From G963677445 sp963678275 (GTDB taxonomy: Bacteria; Bacteroidota; Ignavibacteria; Ignavibacteriales; Melioribacteraceae), in the NCBI GenBank assembly GCA_963678275.1, contig OY782765.1, forward strand, positions 4,898,001-4,962,000: a DNA stretch of 64,000 nucleotides, given 5' to 3'. This document shows positions 1 to 9,330 of the stretch, piece by piece (positions within the stretch are counted from its first letter, which is position 1; the number at the start of each line of letters is the position of its first letter). A model generated the notes under the pieces. The model ran no database searches. It was not told the origin of the DNA and saw only the letters and a list, made by a program, of their open reading frames with translations. The position numbers and the translations under genes are program-made.

Positions 1-793
1 AAGCACTTCCCTCAGAACAAGGTTGATATATCTTTTCGGTGCTAAAATTTATCATTCTTTGGACAGGCTTATAAAAAAGAACATCTAGAGTTTCTTCATT
101 TATTGATAGTAGTGGTGAGAATCTACGGCTGTATTTCTTGAACTTACTATTGCTAATTCCGCGTCTAGGAAATCTACTTGCGGGAATAAATTTTTGACTA
201 ATTGGTATTTTTGATTCTTTGTCAATTCTGAATACAACCGGTATTTTTGCATTGCCAACTTTTCTTGTTAAATTTCTCCAAGAACTAAAAAACTGAGATA
301 GTGTGAAGATCAACTCTTCCTTTTTTTGTGCGCAGACATCATTTAAGTCAATAGCGAGGGAGAACTTCCCTTCGACTATCTCATTTCCAACTTTATCAGT
401 TTGGAATGTTTGATTTCTCACATGTTTATTGAGAATATGAAAGAAGGGGATAAATTGATAAAATTGTTTTGTCGATTCACTTAATTTAAGGACAATAATT
501 ATATCATATTCAAATGTATGACACGCTTCTCCGAAGATACCGTTTAATTTCTCTAGATTATCAATTCTTATTGAGTTATCTGTTCTGATATTACTAATTA
601 AATAATCATCATATGATTCCATTGATGAAAATCTTAATTCAACTAATTCATCAAAAATTTTTTTCTCAGTTTGTAGGGAAGCATATTTTTGATGATTGTA
701 ATATTCTTCTATCTTATTTATAATTAAATTAGCCGCATACCAAAACTTTTTTGTGATTGAAGAATTTATTATATAAAAACGACCTCTTTTCAA
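1..793 (-). CDS. Hypothetical protein, 3' part beyond left edge
   Basis: I translated the reverse strand by hand: one frame stays open from a TTG at 791-793 to base 1, about 264 codons with no stop. The TTG is preceded by a GGAG about ten bases upstream, and an in-frame TGA lies just before it. The first ATG in the frame is some 55 codons in, so the start is uncertain. The product is rich in Lys, Asn, Ile and Phe, with no signal peptide or clear membrane segment, and shows motifs such as GEACHTFEYDIIIVLKLSES. I do not recognise the family. Codon use is much more AT-rich than in the neighbouring genes, which suggests recent acquisition. Confidence 0.7.
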   Translation of the reverse strand, partial: MKRGRFYIINSSITKKFWYAANLIINKIEEYYNHQKYASLQTEKKIFDELVELRFSSMESYDDYLISNIRTDNSIRIDNLEKLNGIFGEACHTFEYDIIIVLKLSESTKQFYQFIPFFHILNKHVRNQTFQTDKVGNEIVEGKFSLAIDLNDVCAQKKEELIFTLSQFFSSWRNLTRKVGNAKIPVVFRIDKESKIPISQKFIPASRFPRRGISNSKFKKYSRRFSPLLSINEETLDVLFYKPVQRMINFSTEKIYQPCSEGSA

Positions 794-846
794 TTTAGAG
801 TGTCTCCATCATTTGTTAAAATTTGTTATTAGTTTAATGAAAGTAT

Positions 847-1467
847 TTATATTATACTACCTTTTTTTGCGGTTGCTCTGTAAGCTGTTGTATCCATTAT
901 GCTGTTATAAACTTTCATGATGCGGTTGAAGGCGTCGCTGCCGCCGGCGAGAACGATTCCGGTAATAAAAACATCAACAATAATGAACATGTTCTTCTGG
1001 ATTCCGGCGAGGCTTTCCGCTTCGACCAGGTTTCCCAGAAGTCTTACCCCGATCATTGACACCACACCTCCGAATACAAGCCCCATCCACTGCGCCATTG
1101 AGCGTGATTTGGCGCGGTACCTGGTTCGCTCATCTACCAGGTTGCCAATCTGATCTTTCAGTTCGGTTACCTTCTCCGGAGTTAATTTCTGAACTTCATC
1201 CTTATCGTCAAGAATTCCTTTTCCCCTGGCTATCTGCCTGTCGAGGCTGTCGGCTTCAGAACTTCTCCATGCCGAAAGGAAAACTTCAATGGCCCTTTCA
1301 ACGAATATCGAAATCAGCAGAAAATAACCAAATAGTGAGGGGAGATTTGTCAGAGCGTCAGGCTTGAATGAGAGTGTGCCTATACCAAGTAACCAGGAAA
1401 CAGCCAGAATAATACCTATAAGTATTATGCCCGTAACTTTAAAACCTGTTGATTTTGCCTTTTCCAT
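847..1467 (-). CDS. Hypothetical four-helix membrane protein with a cytosolic-type coiled coil
   Basis: The 206-residue product starts MEKAKSTGF, with an AGGAAAG ribosome site upstream. Hydrophobic stretches lie at about residues 10-30 and 44-62, and again at about 125-145 and 158-176. Between the pairs is a charged region (about 65-120) rich in Lys, Glu and Asp that should form a coiled coil. This is a two-hairpin layout around a soluble stalk. No catalytic motif is visible and I do not recognise the family. It seems to be transcribed alone. Real by length, ribosome site and codon pattern. Confidence 0.75.
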   Translation of the reverse strand: MEKAKSTGFKVTGIILIGIILAVSWLLGIGTLSFKPDALTNLPSLFGYFLLISIFVERAIEVFLSAWRSSEADSLDRQIARGKGILDDKDEVQKLTPEKVTELKDQIGNLVDERTRYRAKSRSMAQWMGLVFGGVVSMIGVRLLGNLVEAESLAGIQKNMFIIVDVFITGIVLAGGSDAFNRIMKVYNSIMDTTAYRATAKKGSII

Positions 1468-1675
1468 TGAGCTTTCCTGTTGTTATTCAAGATTAATTTT
1501 TTATAATCATCAACTCTAAAGCGCTTACCCACCCGTCAAATCATCAGTCTTAAAACATCACAAAGGCAAAATATTAAATGTTGATATTATTTGCAAGGAG
1601 AAATAATATTGAATCGGGATACTTGAAAATTATTTTCACTCAATCTTATTCAGTATTTAATCATTCACAATTTAA

Positions 1676-2410
1676 TTACGGTCCTTCGCAGCGATCTTCT
1701 ATTGTAATGAAAAATTTTCTGAATTCTTGTTCAATCTTAAACTGGTATTTTGCGTAAGGGATAAATTTATTGGCGCAGTTCCACCAGCCGAAGCGGGTGA
1801 TTTCCATACGGGCGAAATCATATTTCTCAGGTTTTACACTCCATTCATCAAATTTATATTGCAGCCTTTCGGGAGAGCTGTTGTTTTTTTTGAACTCTTC
1901 AAGCTGATTCCGCCATGCATCAATAAGTTTTTCACCCCCAGCTTCGAGAGCTTCGATATAAGATTGACAGGAGTCGCAGGCAGGTTTTACATCCCTCAGC
2001 GCCGAAGGATTTTCAACAGACTTTATAGTCGCTCTTTTCAGCTCACATAACATTTCATATTCTTTTATTTTATCGGCCCTTAGTTTTTCCCAGAATTCAC
2101 CATCAGGTAAATCAGCCTCCTGAAGTTTGGATATTTTTTCGCCGCATTCCTTTTCCAGCCTTTCGGGGTTGAGGAATTTTATTCCTCCCAGGTACCAGGC
2201 GGCAGCTTCAGTTGTGATTCCCGCATCCATCCATAATAACTTATATACATTTTTTAGCTGCGCTTCTGTAACTTCAGTTGTGTCATATTTACCTTTGAAT
2301 TGGCAGAACTCAGTCCACCATTCAAATTCGGCATACTGCGCGTAAAGATTGTTTATCCCGACAGACAGGAAAACAATTAAGACAATAAAACCTGATATGA
2401 ACTTTTTCAT
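1676..2410 (-). CDS. Hypothetical secreted protein
   Basis: The 244-residue product has a clear Sec signal peptide (MKKFISGFIVLIVFLSVGI, with cleavage likely after the Ala-Gln of LYAQ). An AAAGGAAAAG ribosome site sits directly upstream. The mature part is charged and mostly helical, with many Glu, Lys and Trp, and a CDSCQ pair at about residues 145-149 plus further cysteines that could form disulfides. The C-terminal part resembles the alpha-helical lysozyme-inhibitor-like periplasmic proteins only in general style, not by a motif. Function unknown. The gene stands alone between two gaps. Confidence 0.75.
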   Translation of the reverse strand: MKKFISGFIVLIVFLSVGINNLYAQYAEFEWWTEFCQFKGKYDTTEVTEAQLKNVYKLLWMDAGITTEAAAWYLGGIKFLNPERLEKECGEKISKLQEADLPDGEFWEKLRADKIKEYEMLCELKRATIKSVENPSALRDVKPACDSCQSYIEALEAGGEKLIDAWRNQLEEFKKNNSSPERLQYKFDEWSVKPEKYDFARMEITRFGWWNCANKFIPYAKYQFKIEQEFRKFFITIEDRCEGP

Positions 2411-2837
2411 TCTTTTCCTTTCTCTGTGAATAGAACTTTATCAATAATAAAGATAGGCAAAACAGTAAAAAAGTTTCAGGAATTTTGATAGTGCAAATGA
2501 AGTATTTTGAATACCTGAACTCTATTTGGCGCCTTAGGAGAGAGGATTAAATCGCAAAAAATCCGGCAAATATTGCCATGCGTGTATGAAATTACAACAA
2601 AATAGTTTTATGGGAATCTGAGTTCTAAAAATATAAAGGCAGAGGTCGCGGAAATGAACAATAGAGCAATTCCCCGTGGTTATTCGGCTTCGCTCCCTTC
2701 GGTGACGGAGGAGTGAATATTCTGATTATCCTCAACATGTTAACGTTAGTGAAGTGATAAGAGTCTGAGAAGTTAAAGAAGTGGTGGGGAACCGAAAAAT
2801 TTCAATCCCCATTTTATATTCCCTTACAATATGGATC
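2411..2837. other. Intergenic region with a repeat fragment
   Basis: This 427-bp gap has no gene. At about 2720-2764 it carries the beginning of the composite repeat (inverted, reading GATTATCCTCAACATGTTAA, then the TGGTGATAAGAG-like end), seen in longer copies at 21905, 31622, 53605 and 57493. A GC-rich imperfect palindrome around CGCTCCCTTCGGTGACGG (about 2690-2710) precedes it. The rest shows nothing recognisable. Confidence 0.6.
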
Positions 2838-3485
2838 TTAATTTAACGCCGTTTCTGTTTGAAGGATTTCCACCTGAACTTCGTTCCTGCGGAGGAACCA
2901 GGGCCAGAAGGGAGGATTGTACCGGGCATACAGAGGATCACCCGCAATTTCGTAACCGGTTTTGCTGATTTCATCGAGCAATATTTCTTCATTTTCCCGG
3001 TAATTTTCCTCACTCCAGGTGCCGGAATATTTTCTTACAGCTACAATCCTTGATGGTATTTCCCTTATCGTTACACGGGGATCGAGAGGTTCAGGCACCG
3101 TATCAATATTATACTTCGAGGGCACAACAAAACTTACTTTAAATTTTCCTTCACTGTTCATTCTGGTACTTTGCGCGACCGGAGCTGTCATATCTATTTT
3201 CACTCCTTCGGCATCACCGTTTGATACATTAACCGGCGCAGTCATTTTTATTTCACTCTTTGAGCGGTTGTTTCCTGATATATAGTCAAAGAGAATCTGA
3301 AATGCCTCACTGCCGGCATCCTCCATATTTGCCTCAATTTCAGTTTCAGCTATCAGGTAAGCGCTGTAAGAACGAAGCTCAAATTCATCATATTCTTTAA
3401 GCACTTTATATTTTGGTTCTTCAATAGCCATAATATTGGTTACCCCTGTAAACAGTACTAATAAAATCACAATATAGTTTCTCAT
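2838..3485 (-). CDS. SOUL family heme-binding protein, secreted
   Basis: The product is about 215 residues from the ATG at 3485, which has an AAGGTGG ribosome site five bases upstream; a GTG nine bases earlier is the only longer option and is less likely. A signal peptide (MRNYIVILLVLFTG, ending near IMA) precedes a SOUL domain: EEPKYKVLKEYDEFELRSY near the mature N-terminus, then IKMTAPVNVS and KIDMTAPVAQS, the two MTAPV signatures of the family, and a beta-rich C-terminus. SOUL proteins bind heme or related tetrapyrroles; here the site would be periplasmic. Transcribed alone. Family call is firm, ligand is not shown. Confidence 0.9.
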   Translation of the reverse strand: MRNYIVILLVLFTGVTNIMAIEEPKYKVLKEYDEFELRSYSAYLIAETEIEANMEDAGSEAFQILFDYISGNNRSKSEIKMTAPVNVSNGDAEGVKIDMTAPVAQSTRMNSEGKFKVSFVVPSKYNIDTVPEPLDPRVTIREIPSRIVAVRKYSGTWSEENYRENEEILLDEISKTGYEIAGDPLYARYNPPFWPWFLRRNEVQVEILQTETALN

Positions 3486-3574
3486 AATTTCCACCTTGTT
3501 TTTTTATTGTGTAGCAGAATTGTGATATTATTAGTTCCATTAAAAAATTACTGTGTGGAGAAGAGGGATAACAA

Positions 3575-4390
3575 TCATTCTATTGTTACATGATATGTTC
3601 TGATAGTCTGGGCGCTGAAATAACCGAGAGCGCCTCCGGATATATTGGAATTCGGATTAAAGGATGAATACTCAAGAAGCTGCTGAACTCCCAGATCATT
3701 ATCTTCACTCGTACTTCTGATATTTTTTAATACTTCAAAGTATTTGAAATTGTTTTCATCGATGGCCGAGACATAGAGGGTGACATTATCAAAAAGGTGA
3801 AATGAGGTTTCAAAACTATCGAAAATAATCCTTTCACCATCATTATATTTGTCGGTATATAAAATTTCGGCTCCCTCTTCCCTGTATCCGTTTCTGACAA
3901 TCTGAATTCTCGCGAAATTTTTAACTCCGGGAGTATCCTGGTAATAACATTTTAATCCATATTCTCCCCAGAATGAATCAGCTCTTTCCACCTCAATCTG
4001 ATCAAATTCTATAAGTTCGGGCATGGTCGACTCAGCGTAATAAATTTCCCCTTCAAATTCCACGGTAAGAAAATAAGTCATTTCCGGGGCGCCCTGAATT
4101 TCATAAGCCCTGTAAACACCCGCGCTGGTTTCCTGCAATATTTCTTCAAAACCGGTCTGATCTTTAATTTTTACAACCGCGCCTGAAACGGCGGTATAAT
4201 TCGAGCTGTAACTATATATATCTGTAACCCGGCTGATTTTTATAATGCCTGAACGATATTCATTTGTGAGTAATCCTTCAATTACAATCCGGTCTTCAAA
4301 ATCAGATAGGTCAATATCTATGACATTCTCGTGACAAGAGGTCAAAATAAAAAGACTAAGCGCGAGAAGGTAAAAATATCTTTTATTCAT
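3575..4390 (-). CDS. DUF4249 domain lipoprotein
   Basis: The 271-residue product starts with a lipoprotein signal (SLFILTSC, lipobox Cys at about residue 19). It then has the DUF4249 pattern: an IVIEGLLTNE strand, an ISRVTDIYS strand, a VVKIKDQTG segment, and a TMPELIEFDQIEVE strand. DUF4249 proteins are surface or periplasmic lipoproteins that in Bacteroidota usually sit just downstream of a TonB-dependent receptor, as here: the gene begins 22 bases after the receptor stop. They are probably substrate-capturing partners of the receptor. The ligand is unknown. Confidence 0.85.
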   Translation of the reverse strand: MNKRYFYLLALSLFILTSCHENVIDIDLSDFEDRIVIEGLLTNEYRSGIIKISRVTDIYSYSSNYTAVSGAVVKIKDQTGFEEILQETSAGVYRAYEIQGAPEMTYFLTVEFEGEIYYAESTMPELIEFDQIEVERADSFWGEYGLKCYYQDTPGVKNFARIQIVRNGYREEGAEILYTDKYNDGERIIFDSFETSFHLFDNVTLYVSAIDENNFKYFEVLKNIRSTSEDNDLGVQQLLEYSSFNPNSNISGGALGYFSAQTIRTYHVTIE

Positions 4391-4412
4391 ATTAACACCA
4401 TTATACCCGGTT

Positions 4413-7040
4413 TTAGAAATGCATTGTATAACTTAAAGATGGAATTATTCCGAAAAGGGCAACCTCCACCGCTTCCTTCTGATCTGTGTCGTTATTTCTG
4501 TCCCTGACAACAATAGAATAAATATTTTTCCGGCTGTAGGCGTTATAGAGGGATAACGTCCAGACGCCGTTGCCCCTCGTTGTATATGAAATACTGAGGT
4601 CGAGCCGGTGGTAATCGGGCAGCCGGTAGCCGTTTCTCGGGGTATAAGCTATCAATTCGGTATTATCAACAACATATTTGCCATAGGGAAGGGTAATATT
4701 CGATCCTGAGGAGTAAGTCCAGTTAGCTGAAAGGTCCCAGCTTTTTGATAACTGCCACATCATAACCGCCTTGAAGTCATGGAGCCGGTCATATCGGGCG
4801 GGGAAAGGATCGCCATTATTAATGTCGGGAAATTTTCTTTCCGATTTTGAGAGAGTATAACATATCCAGCCGGTTATTTCACCTATGTTTTTCCTCATCA
4901 GAAATTCCAGACCGTAAGATTTTCCCTCGCCGAAAACAAGTTCGGAATCAAAATAATTGCGCAGAAAAAAGTTTGCGCCATTGCGAAATTCTATAAGATT
5001 TCTCATATCCTTATAAAACGCTTCTACGCTGAATTCATAAATATCATTTTCTATCCGGCGGAAATATCCCGCGGAAAACTGGTCCGATTCCATTGGTTTA
5101 ACTTTTGTTGAGGCGGGCTGCCAGACATCCCAGGGGGCGCCCGATGAAGAGGCTGAAACCTTATGCATATACTGATGATGCCGGGCATAACCTATTCGTA
5201 TGGAGCTTTCATCGTCAAGAAGATATTCTGCCTGAAAGCGGGGTTCGATACGAAGATAGGTCTCCTCCTCATTTGGGTGAAAATCAATATTAAACTGTCC
5301 CTCAAGTTCATCCGAGCTGTAGTCGTCCGCTTCCCCTGCTACAGAAAACATATTCAGTCTGATTCCGTAATTCAGTTTTACATTATCGGTGATATCATGT
5401 TCATGCCCCGCGTAAAAAGCCAATTCGTGCCCCTCCCTTTTGCCGATCGTAAAATCGTAGGCTTTATCTGCTTCAACGTGTAATTTGCCCGGCAGAAACT
5501 GGTGATAAATATAGTTTACACCAAAACTAAAAGTGTTTTCCGGATTATAAAAGTACTGGAAATCCTCCTTCAGAGTAAAGTCATTTACTTTACTTATCAA
5601 TTCCACAAGATCATCACCTTCATTTTCCGGCAATATGCTGGTTGTATGAAGGAAACGGCTGTAGATAAGTGAACTGTTAAGGAAAAACTTGTTGCTGAAA
5701 AGGTGATTCCATCTCAGGGTAGCTGTAGTATTGCCCCAGTCGATATCAAAAATATCACTGTATCCGAAACCATCGCTTCCCATATAACCTGAAAGAAAAA
5801 GCCTGTTTTTATCATCCAGAATATAATTAACCTTCATGTTAAGATCGTAAAAATGAAACTTGGCGTCATTAACTCCGGAAGAAGCGAGTTTTGCCAGAAC
5901 ATCCATATAAGTACGGCGGCCTGAAATAATAAAAGAACTTTTACCCTGTTTAAGTGGACCCTGAACAGTAAAGCGCGAAAAAATAAGCCCTATCGCCGCC
6001 ATTCCGCTGAAATCGTTCATGTTGCCTTCATTCATCCGGATATCGAGAATGGATGAAAGCCTCCCTCCAAACTTTGGGGGGGCCATTCCTTTATATACTT
6101 TTACATCCTTTATGGCGTCCCCGTTAAAGACGGAAAAAAGCCCGACGGTATGATAAGCGTTATAGATCGGGGCTTCATCGAGAAGGGTCAGGTTCTGATC
6201 GCTTTCACCCCCGCGCACATAAAAACCACTGTCGCCTTCCCTTCCCGAAGCGATGCCGGGCAGAAGCTGTAAAGTGCGCAGGGGATCAGGTTCCCCCAAA
6301 AAATAGGGCATCTTCGCCATTTTCCCCGGGTTGATCTTCAGCGCGCTAAGTTCATTGCTCATAGCGTAAAAATCTTCTCTGTCAGATGTGACAACTACCG
6401 TATCAGATACTATATCTTTCATCCTCATTTTAATATCAAGCCGGGTATCGGCGTAAAGGTAGAAGTCGCGGCTGTCGGAAGAATAACCTATATAACTCAC
6501 AAGAAGATTGTAATAACCTTCCGGAATAGTCAGTGAGTAGAAACCATATTCATTGGTGGCGCATCCGGTTTTCAGTTTTTCCAGGTAGAGGTTAGCGCCG
6601 AGCAGCGATTCACCCGATTCATAATCTGTAACATATCCGCTCAGGGTATACTTTTTTTTTCGGATGATTTCGCTCCTGCTTTTGGATTCAAGCAATACAA
6701 TTTTACCCGCGTCAGTGACAACAATTTCGATATTTGTGCCTGCTATTATTTCCTTCAGCACAAAAATAACCGGCTGGTTTTTCATCACCAGACTTACGGG
6801 TCTTCTGTCAAGCAAAATTTCATCACTGAAATTCAGGTGAATATTTGCTTTTTCCGCCGAGGTTAAGAGGGCTTCCTTTATAGCGGCGTCAACAAATTCC
6901 ACATCAACGGCCGTTTTCATTTCGGGAGGCACAGGATTGCCTCTCGAGTCGGTGTAGGAAGTATCCTGGGCAATCGTCCGGATACTTAAGAGCAGCAAAA
7001 TTATGATGATCAGAAATTTTATCATTTGGTTTCGCGACAT
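4413..7040 (-). CDS. TonB-dependent outer-membrane receptor with STN and carboxypeptidase-regulatory-like domains
   Basis: From the ATG at 7040 (AAGG seven bases upstream, directly before a good signal peptide with the IIIILLLLSI core) the product is 875 residues; an in-frame ATG at 7094 would add 18 residues ahead of the signal and is less likely. Order of parts: signal peptide, STN domain (about 40-110, DVEFVDAAIKEALL onward), carboxypeptidase regulatory-like beta-sandwich (about 130-210, YTLSGYVTDYESGESLLGAN), plug (about 240-340, GFYVRGGESDQNLTLLDEAP), then a 22-strand-type barrel ending in YTMHF with a terminal Phe. It imports a scarce ligand across the outer membrane using TonB energy. 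The carboxypeptidase-like domain is typical of this phylum. Substrate unknown. Confidence 0.92.
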   Translation of the reverse strand: MSRNQMIKFLIIIILLLLSIRTIAQDTSYTDSRGNPVPPEMKTAVDVEFVDAAIKEALLTSAEKANIHLNFSDEILLDRRPVSLVMKNQPVIFVLKEIIAGTNIEIVVTDAGKIVLLESKSRSEIIRKKKYTLSGYVTDYESGESLLGANLYLEKLKTGCATNEYGFYSLTIPEGYYNLLVSYIGYSSDSRDFYLYADTRLDIKMRMKDIVSDTVVVTSDREDFYAMSNELSALKINPGKMAKMPYFLGEPDPLRTLQLLPGIASGREGDSGFYVRGGESDQNLTLLDEAPIYNAYHTVGLFSVFNGDAIKDVKVYKGMAPPKFGGRLSSILDIRMNEGNMNDFSGMAAIGLIFSRFTVQGPLKQGKSSFIISGRRTYMDVLAKLASSGVNDAKFHFYDLNMKVNYILDDKNRLFLSGYMGSDGFGYSDIFDIDWGNTTATLRWNHLFSNKFFLNSSLIYSRFLHTTSILPENEGDDLVELISKVNDFTLKEDFQYFYNPENTFSFGVNYIYHQFLPGKLHVEADKAYDFTIGKREGHELAFYAGHEHDITDNVKLNYGIRLNMFSVAGEADDYSSDELEGQFNIDFHPNEEETYLRIEPRFQAEYLLDDESSIRIGYARHHQYMHKVSASSSGAPWDVWQPASTKVKPMESDQFSAGYFRRIENDIYEFSVEAFYKDMRNLIEFRNGANFFLRNYFDSELVFGEGKSYGLEFLMRKNIGEITGWICYTLSKSERKFPDINNGDPFPARYDRLHDFKAVMMWQLSKSWDLSANWTYSSGSNITLPYGKYVVDNTELIAYTPRNGYRLPDYHRLDLSISYTTRGNGVWTLSLYNAYSRKNIYSIVVRDRNNDTDQKEAVEVALFGIIPSLSYTMHF

Positions 7041-7113
7041 GAGGATGCCTTGTATTTCTTTAGTGAATAATACAAAAAAAATATTCTCTTTCATAACCAG
7101 GTTCAGATCAAAT

Positions 7114-7866
7114 TTATTTGCGTATAAGTTTAGACGCGCCTGTAACAGTCACTGTGCGGATAACCGGGTCGCCGGTATAATAGAGGATTGAACTGCCGGA
7201 AAGGTTGACATCAAGATATCCATCAACATTTACGGTGCCGAGGGAGGCCCCCGTAAATTGAATATAGGTATCTTTGGAGGGATAATTCTCCAGATTAATC
7301 ATACTTGCTCCGGTGCTTATCACATGTAATTTACCACACGAACCGGTAAATCCGAGCATGCTGGCCCCGGTCAGGCTTAAATATGTTTCGCCTGAAATTA
7401 TTGATCCCGAGGCCTGGCTTGCCCCTGTGAGTGTAATGATTAGATTGTGGTCCGATTCAAATCCCGCGAGTGATATCCTTGACGCGCCTGTAAGCTCAAT
7501 TTCCGTAATATCGGGGCAGCTAAGTTCGGCTTCAAGGCGGATATCATTATAGTTATAATCGGGATCAAGATTAAAAACCGCGATATCGTTGTCACCATAA
7601 GCGTCAAGATACTGACGAATGTTATCATCGCAGGTTATTTCGACTTTATAGGTATCAGACTGTCTGAGAGTGATATCGAACGTGTTGGATGCATAAATAC
7701 GGCTGAAATTATTAATGTCGAGTTCGAATGTTTCATAATTCCCCGATCCTGTTACCCTGGGCCGGGTGGATGACCATCCGTCATTATCATCGACCAGATT
7801 ATCGCATGATGTGAATATAAATGATAATAAGATGACCAGGGCGGCGGTAAAAATTTGTGTTTTCAT
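7114..7866 (-). CDS. Head GIN domain (DUF2807) lipoprotein
   Basis: The 250-residue product has a lipoprotein signal (LLSFIFTSC) and a textbook AAGGAG ribosome site. After about residue 40 comes a right-handed beta-solenoid made of repeats: FDITLRQSDTYKVEI, then recurring units of the type LTGASRISLAGF, LTGASQASGS and LTGASMLGFTG, which are the DUF2807 hallmark. These are cell-envelope proteins of unknown biochemical role in Bacteroidota. It lies 20-70 bases upstream of the TonB receptor on the same strand, so it is probably co-transcribed with it. Confidence 0.9.
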   Translation of the reverse strand: MKTQIFTAALVILLSFIFTSCDNLVDDNDGWSSTRPRVTGSGNYETFELDINNFSRIYASNTFDITLRQSDTYKVEITCDDNIRQYLDAYGDNDIAVFNLDPDYNYNDIRLEAELSCPDITEIELTGASRISLAGFESDHNLIITLTGASQASGSIISGETYLSLTGASMLGFTGSCGKLHVISTGASMINLENYPSKDTYIQFTGASLGTVNVDGYLDVNLSGSSILYYTGDPVIRTVTVTGASKLIRK

Positions 7867-7893
7867 TTTTATTCTCCTTGTAAAATTATTTTC

Positions 7894-8559
7894 TTAACCT
7901 TCAAAAGGTATCATGAATCCGAAAAGTACCTGGAAACCTGATGTTTTTATTGAAGCGCTCGCGCCGGAAAAAGGAATTAAGCCGCCCGCTCCATAGTCGA
8001 AATCATCTATCCCGGCTTCGGCAATATTGTTAAGAGACTTCGAATAACGTCCTTCGATAAAAAGTGAAACCTCCTCCATTTTGTAAATCAGTCCTCCTCC
8101 GAGGCAGAGATTCCATACCACATCATTTGTATATTTTTCCGTTTCCTGTGAGTATTCAAAGCCGGAATAACCTATTTTTATTTCAGAATCGAGATTAAAG
8201 GCCGCTGATATCCCTCCCATAAAAAATGGACGAAAGCTGTTGCCGGTTTCAATTTTGAACATGACCGGCACTTCAAACCACGCCGTTTCAAGCCGTATGT
8301 TTCTGAGATCAAAAAGGCTGGTTGAAAGGCTTGTGCTGCGCACGACATACATCGGCTCGAAACGGAAGCCCATGTTTTTACGTATTTTATAATCGATGAC
8401 CGCGCCGAAACCGAAAGTGGGCATGTAATCGGATGCCGAAACTGAAAAGTTGTCGAATGCCGCTTCCGTGAAATTTACTCCGCCGAGAAATCCTATATCC
8501 ACCTGGGCGGGTGATTCTGTAAAAGCCAGAATGAGTAAAAGGGCCGCTATTTTTTTCAT
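7894..8559 (-). CDS. Outer-membrane beta-barrel protein (PorT-like)
   Basis: The ATG at 8559 (AAGGAAA just upstream) begins the signal peptide MKKIAALLLILAFTESPAQ; a longer reading frame to 8682 lacks a ribosome site and adds no sensible sequence. The mature 200 residues alternate polar and hydrophobic residues with many aromatic turns (VDIGFLGGVNFTEAAF, RNMGFRFEPMYV, FMGGISAAFNLD, LFIEGRYSKSL) and end in VLFGFMIPFEG. This is the PorT/OmpW-like small-barrel pattern. It is first in the order barrel, GIN lipoprotein, TonB receptor, DUF4249, all on the minus strand with gaps under 75 bases, so one envelope operon is likely. Confidence 0.82.
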   Translation of the reverse strand: MKKIAALLLILAFTESPAQVDIGFLGGVNFTEAAFDNFSVSASDYMPTFGFGAVIDYKIRKNMGFRFEPMYVVRSTSLSTSLFDLRNIRLETAWFEVPVMFKIETGNSFRPFFMGGISAAFNLDSEIKIGYSGFEYSQETEKYTNDVVWNLCLGGGLIYKMEEVSLFIEGRYSKSLNNIAEAGIDDFDYGAGGLIPFSGASASIKTSGFQVLFGFMIPFEG

Positions 8560-8840
8560 TTTATTTTTCCTTATTTTCTGTTTCTGACTATAGGACAAAA
8601 CAGCGCTTTTTTTGGGTGACACGGGGGTCTCTTTTTCCCCAAAAATCATAATCGTAATCATAGACTGGCAAGCCAGAAACAATGAGGAATTACGAATTAC
8701 GAATTAGGAATTGACTTTCCCCAGGTATTACCAATTATTTATCATTCCGGTTTTTTGCGTCCTTTGCAAAAAGACAACCCAGAGGCAGGCAGGCCGGAAT
8801 CTAATGCCAAATTTTACTGGCAATCAGATAAAAACTTTTC

Positions 8841-8880
8841 CATTTTGCGTAGAATTTAACTCCTTACGGAGTAATCTTAA
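8841..8880 (+). repeat. Short dispersed repeat, ACGCAAAATGG family, copy 1
   Basis: Starts CATTTTGCGTAGAATTTAAC and continues TCCTTACGGAGTAATCTTAA. Contains a small hairpin (ACTCC/GGAGT). About ten copies of this roughly 40-bp unit are spread through the window in both orientations, always between genes. Confidence 0.85.
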
Positions 8881-8926
8881 TCGTAATCTTAATCATAGAC
8901 TGGCAAGACAGAAAAACTGAACATGT

Positions 8927-8985
8927 CCGGTAGCTGAGCGGAGTCGAAGCTACCGCCGCTGGTTTCGACTCCGCTCAACCACCGG
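8927..8985 (-). repeat. GC-rich palindromic repeat, copy 1
   Basis: GAGCGGAGTCGAA at the left and TTCGACTCCGCTC at the right form long complementary arms around ACCGCCGCTGG. Its reverse complement matches the right half of the elements at 31247 and 58144. It lies about 45 bases after a copy of the 40-bp repeat, the same pairing as at the other two sites. Confidence 0.85.
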
Positions 8986-9068
8986 CTTATGTTGTCTTAA
9001 AATCTCCTGACCATCATTCTGATCCTGGTAATCCTGTTTTTTCTGCGATTATCAGCGAAACCCACAGG

Positions 9069-9146
9069 AAATAAAAAGGCAATAAGGTTAATTTTTCTAG
9101 TGGGGAATCCCTGGCTACTAAGGTGAAAAAATAAAGCATAAGGTTT
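9069..9146 (+). repeat. Dispersed repeat, AATAAAAAGGCAATAAGG type, copy 1
   Basis: Begins AATAAAAAGGCAATAAGG and runs to a conserved ATAAGGTTT. A diverged direct copy is at 9729-9810, and its continuation to about 9172 (TGAGATTTAGTG) is matched by the reverse complement of 46137-46203. Confidence 0.75.
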
Positions 9147-9290
9147 TTCTCAGCTTTTTAGTGAGATTTAGTGTTTTATTGATTTTGTGGCATCTCTTCC
9201 ACATCTTTCAGCGAAATCCGCGCAATCAGAGATATCCGCGGTCCTCATTGCTTTTTAATTGTTCATTATTAATTGTTAATTGAAATTTTG

Positions 9291-9330
9291 CCATTTTGCG
9301 TAGAATTTAACTCCTTACGGACTACTCTTA
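9291..9330 (+). repeat. Short dispersed repeat, ACGCAAAATGG family, copy 2
   Basis: CCATTTTGCGTAGAATTTAA followed by CTCCTTACGGACTACTCTTA; near-identical to copy 1 for about 36 bases. Confidence 0.85.

Noticed and set aside
8560..8682. Upstream extension of the beta-barrel gene
   Set aside because: The extra 41 codons give no signal peptide and no ribosome site, whereas the ATG at 8559 has both.
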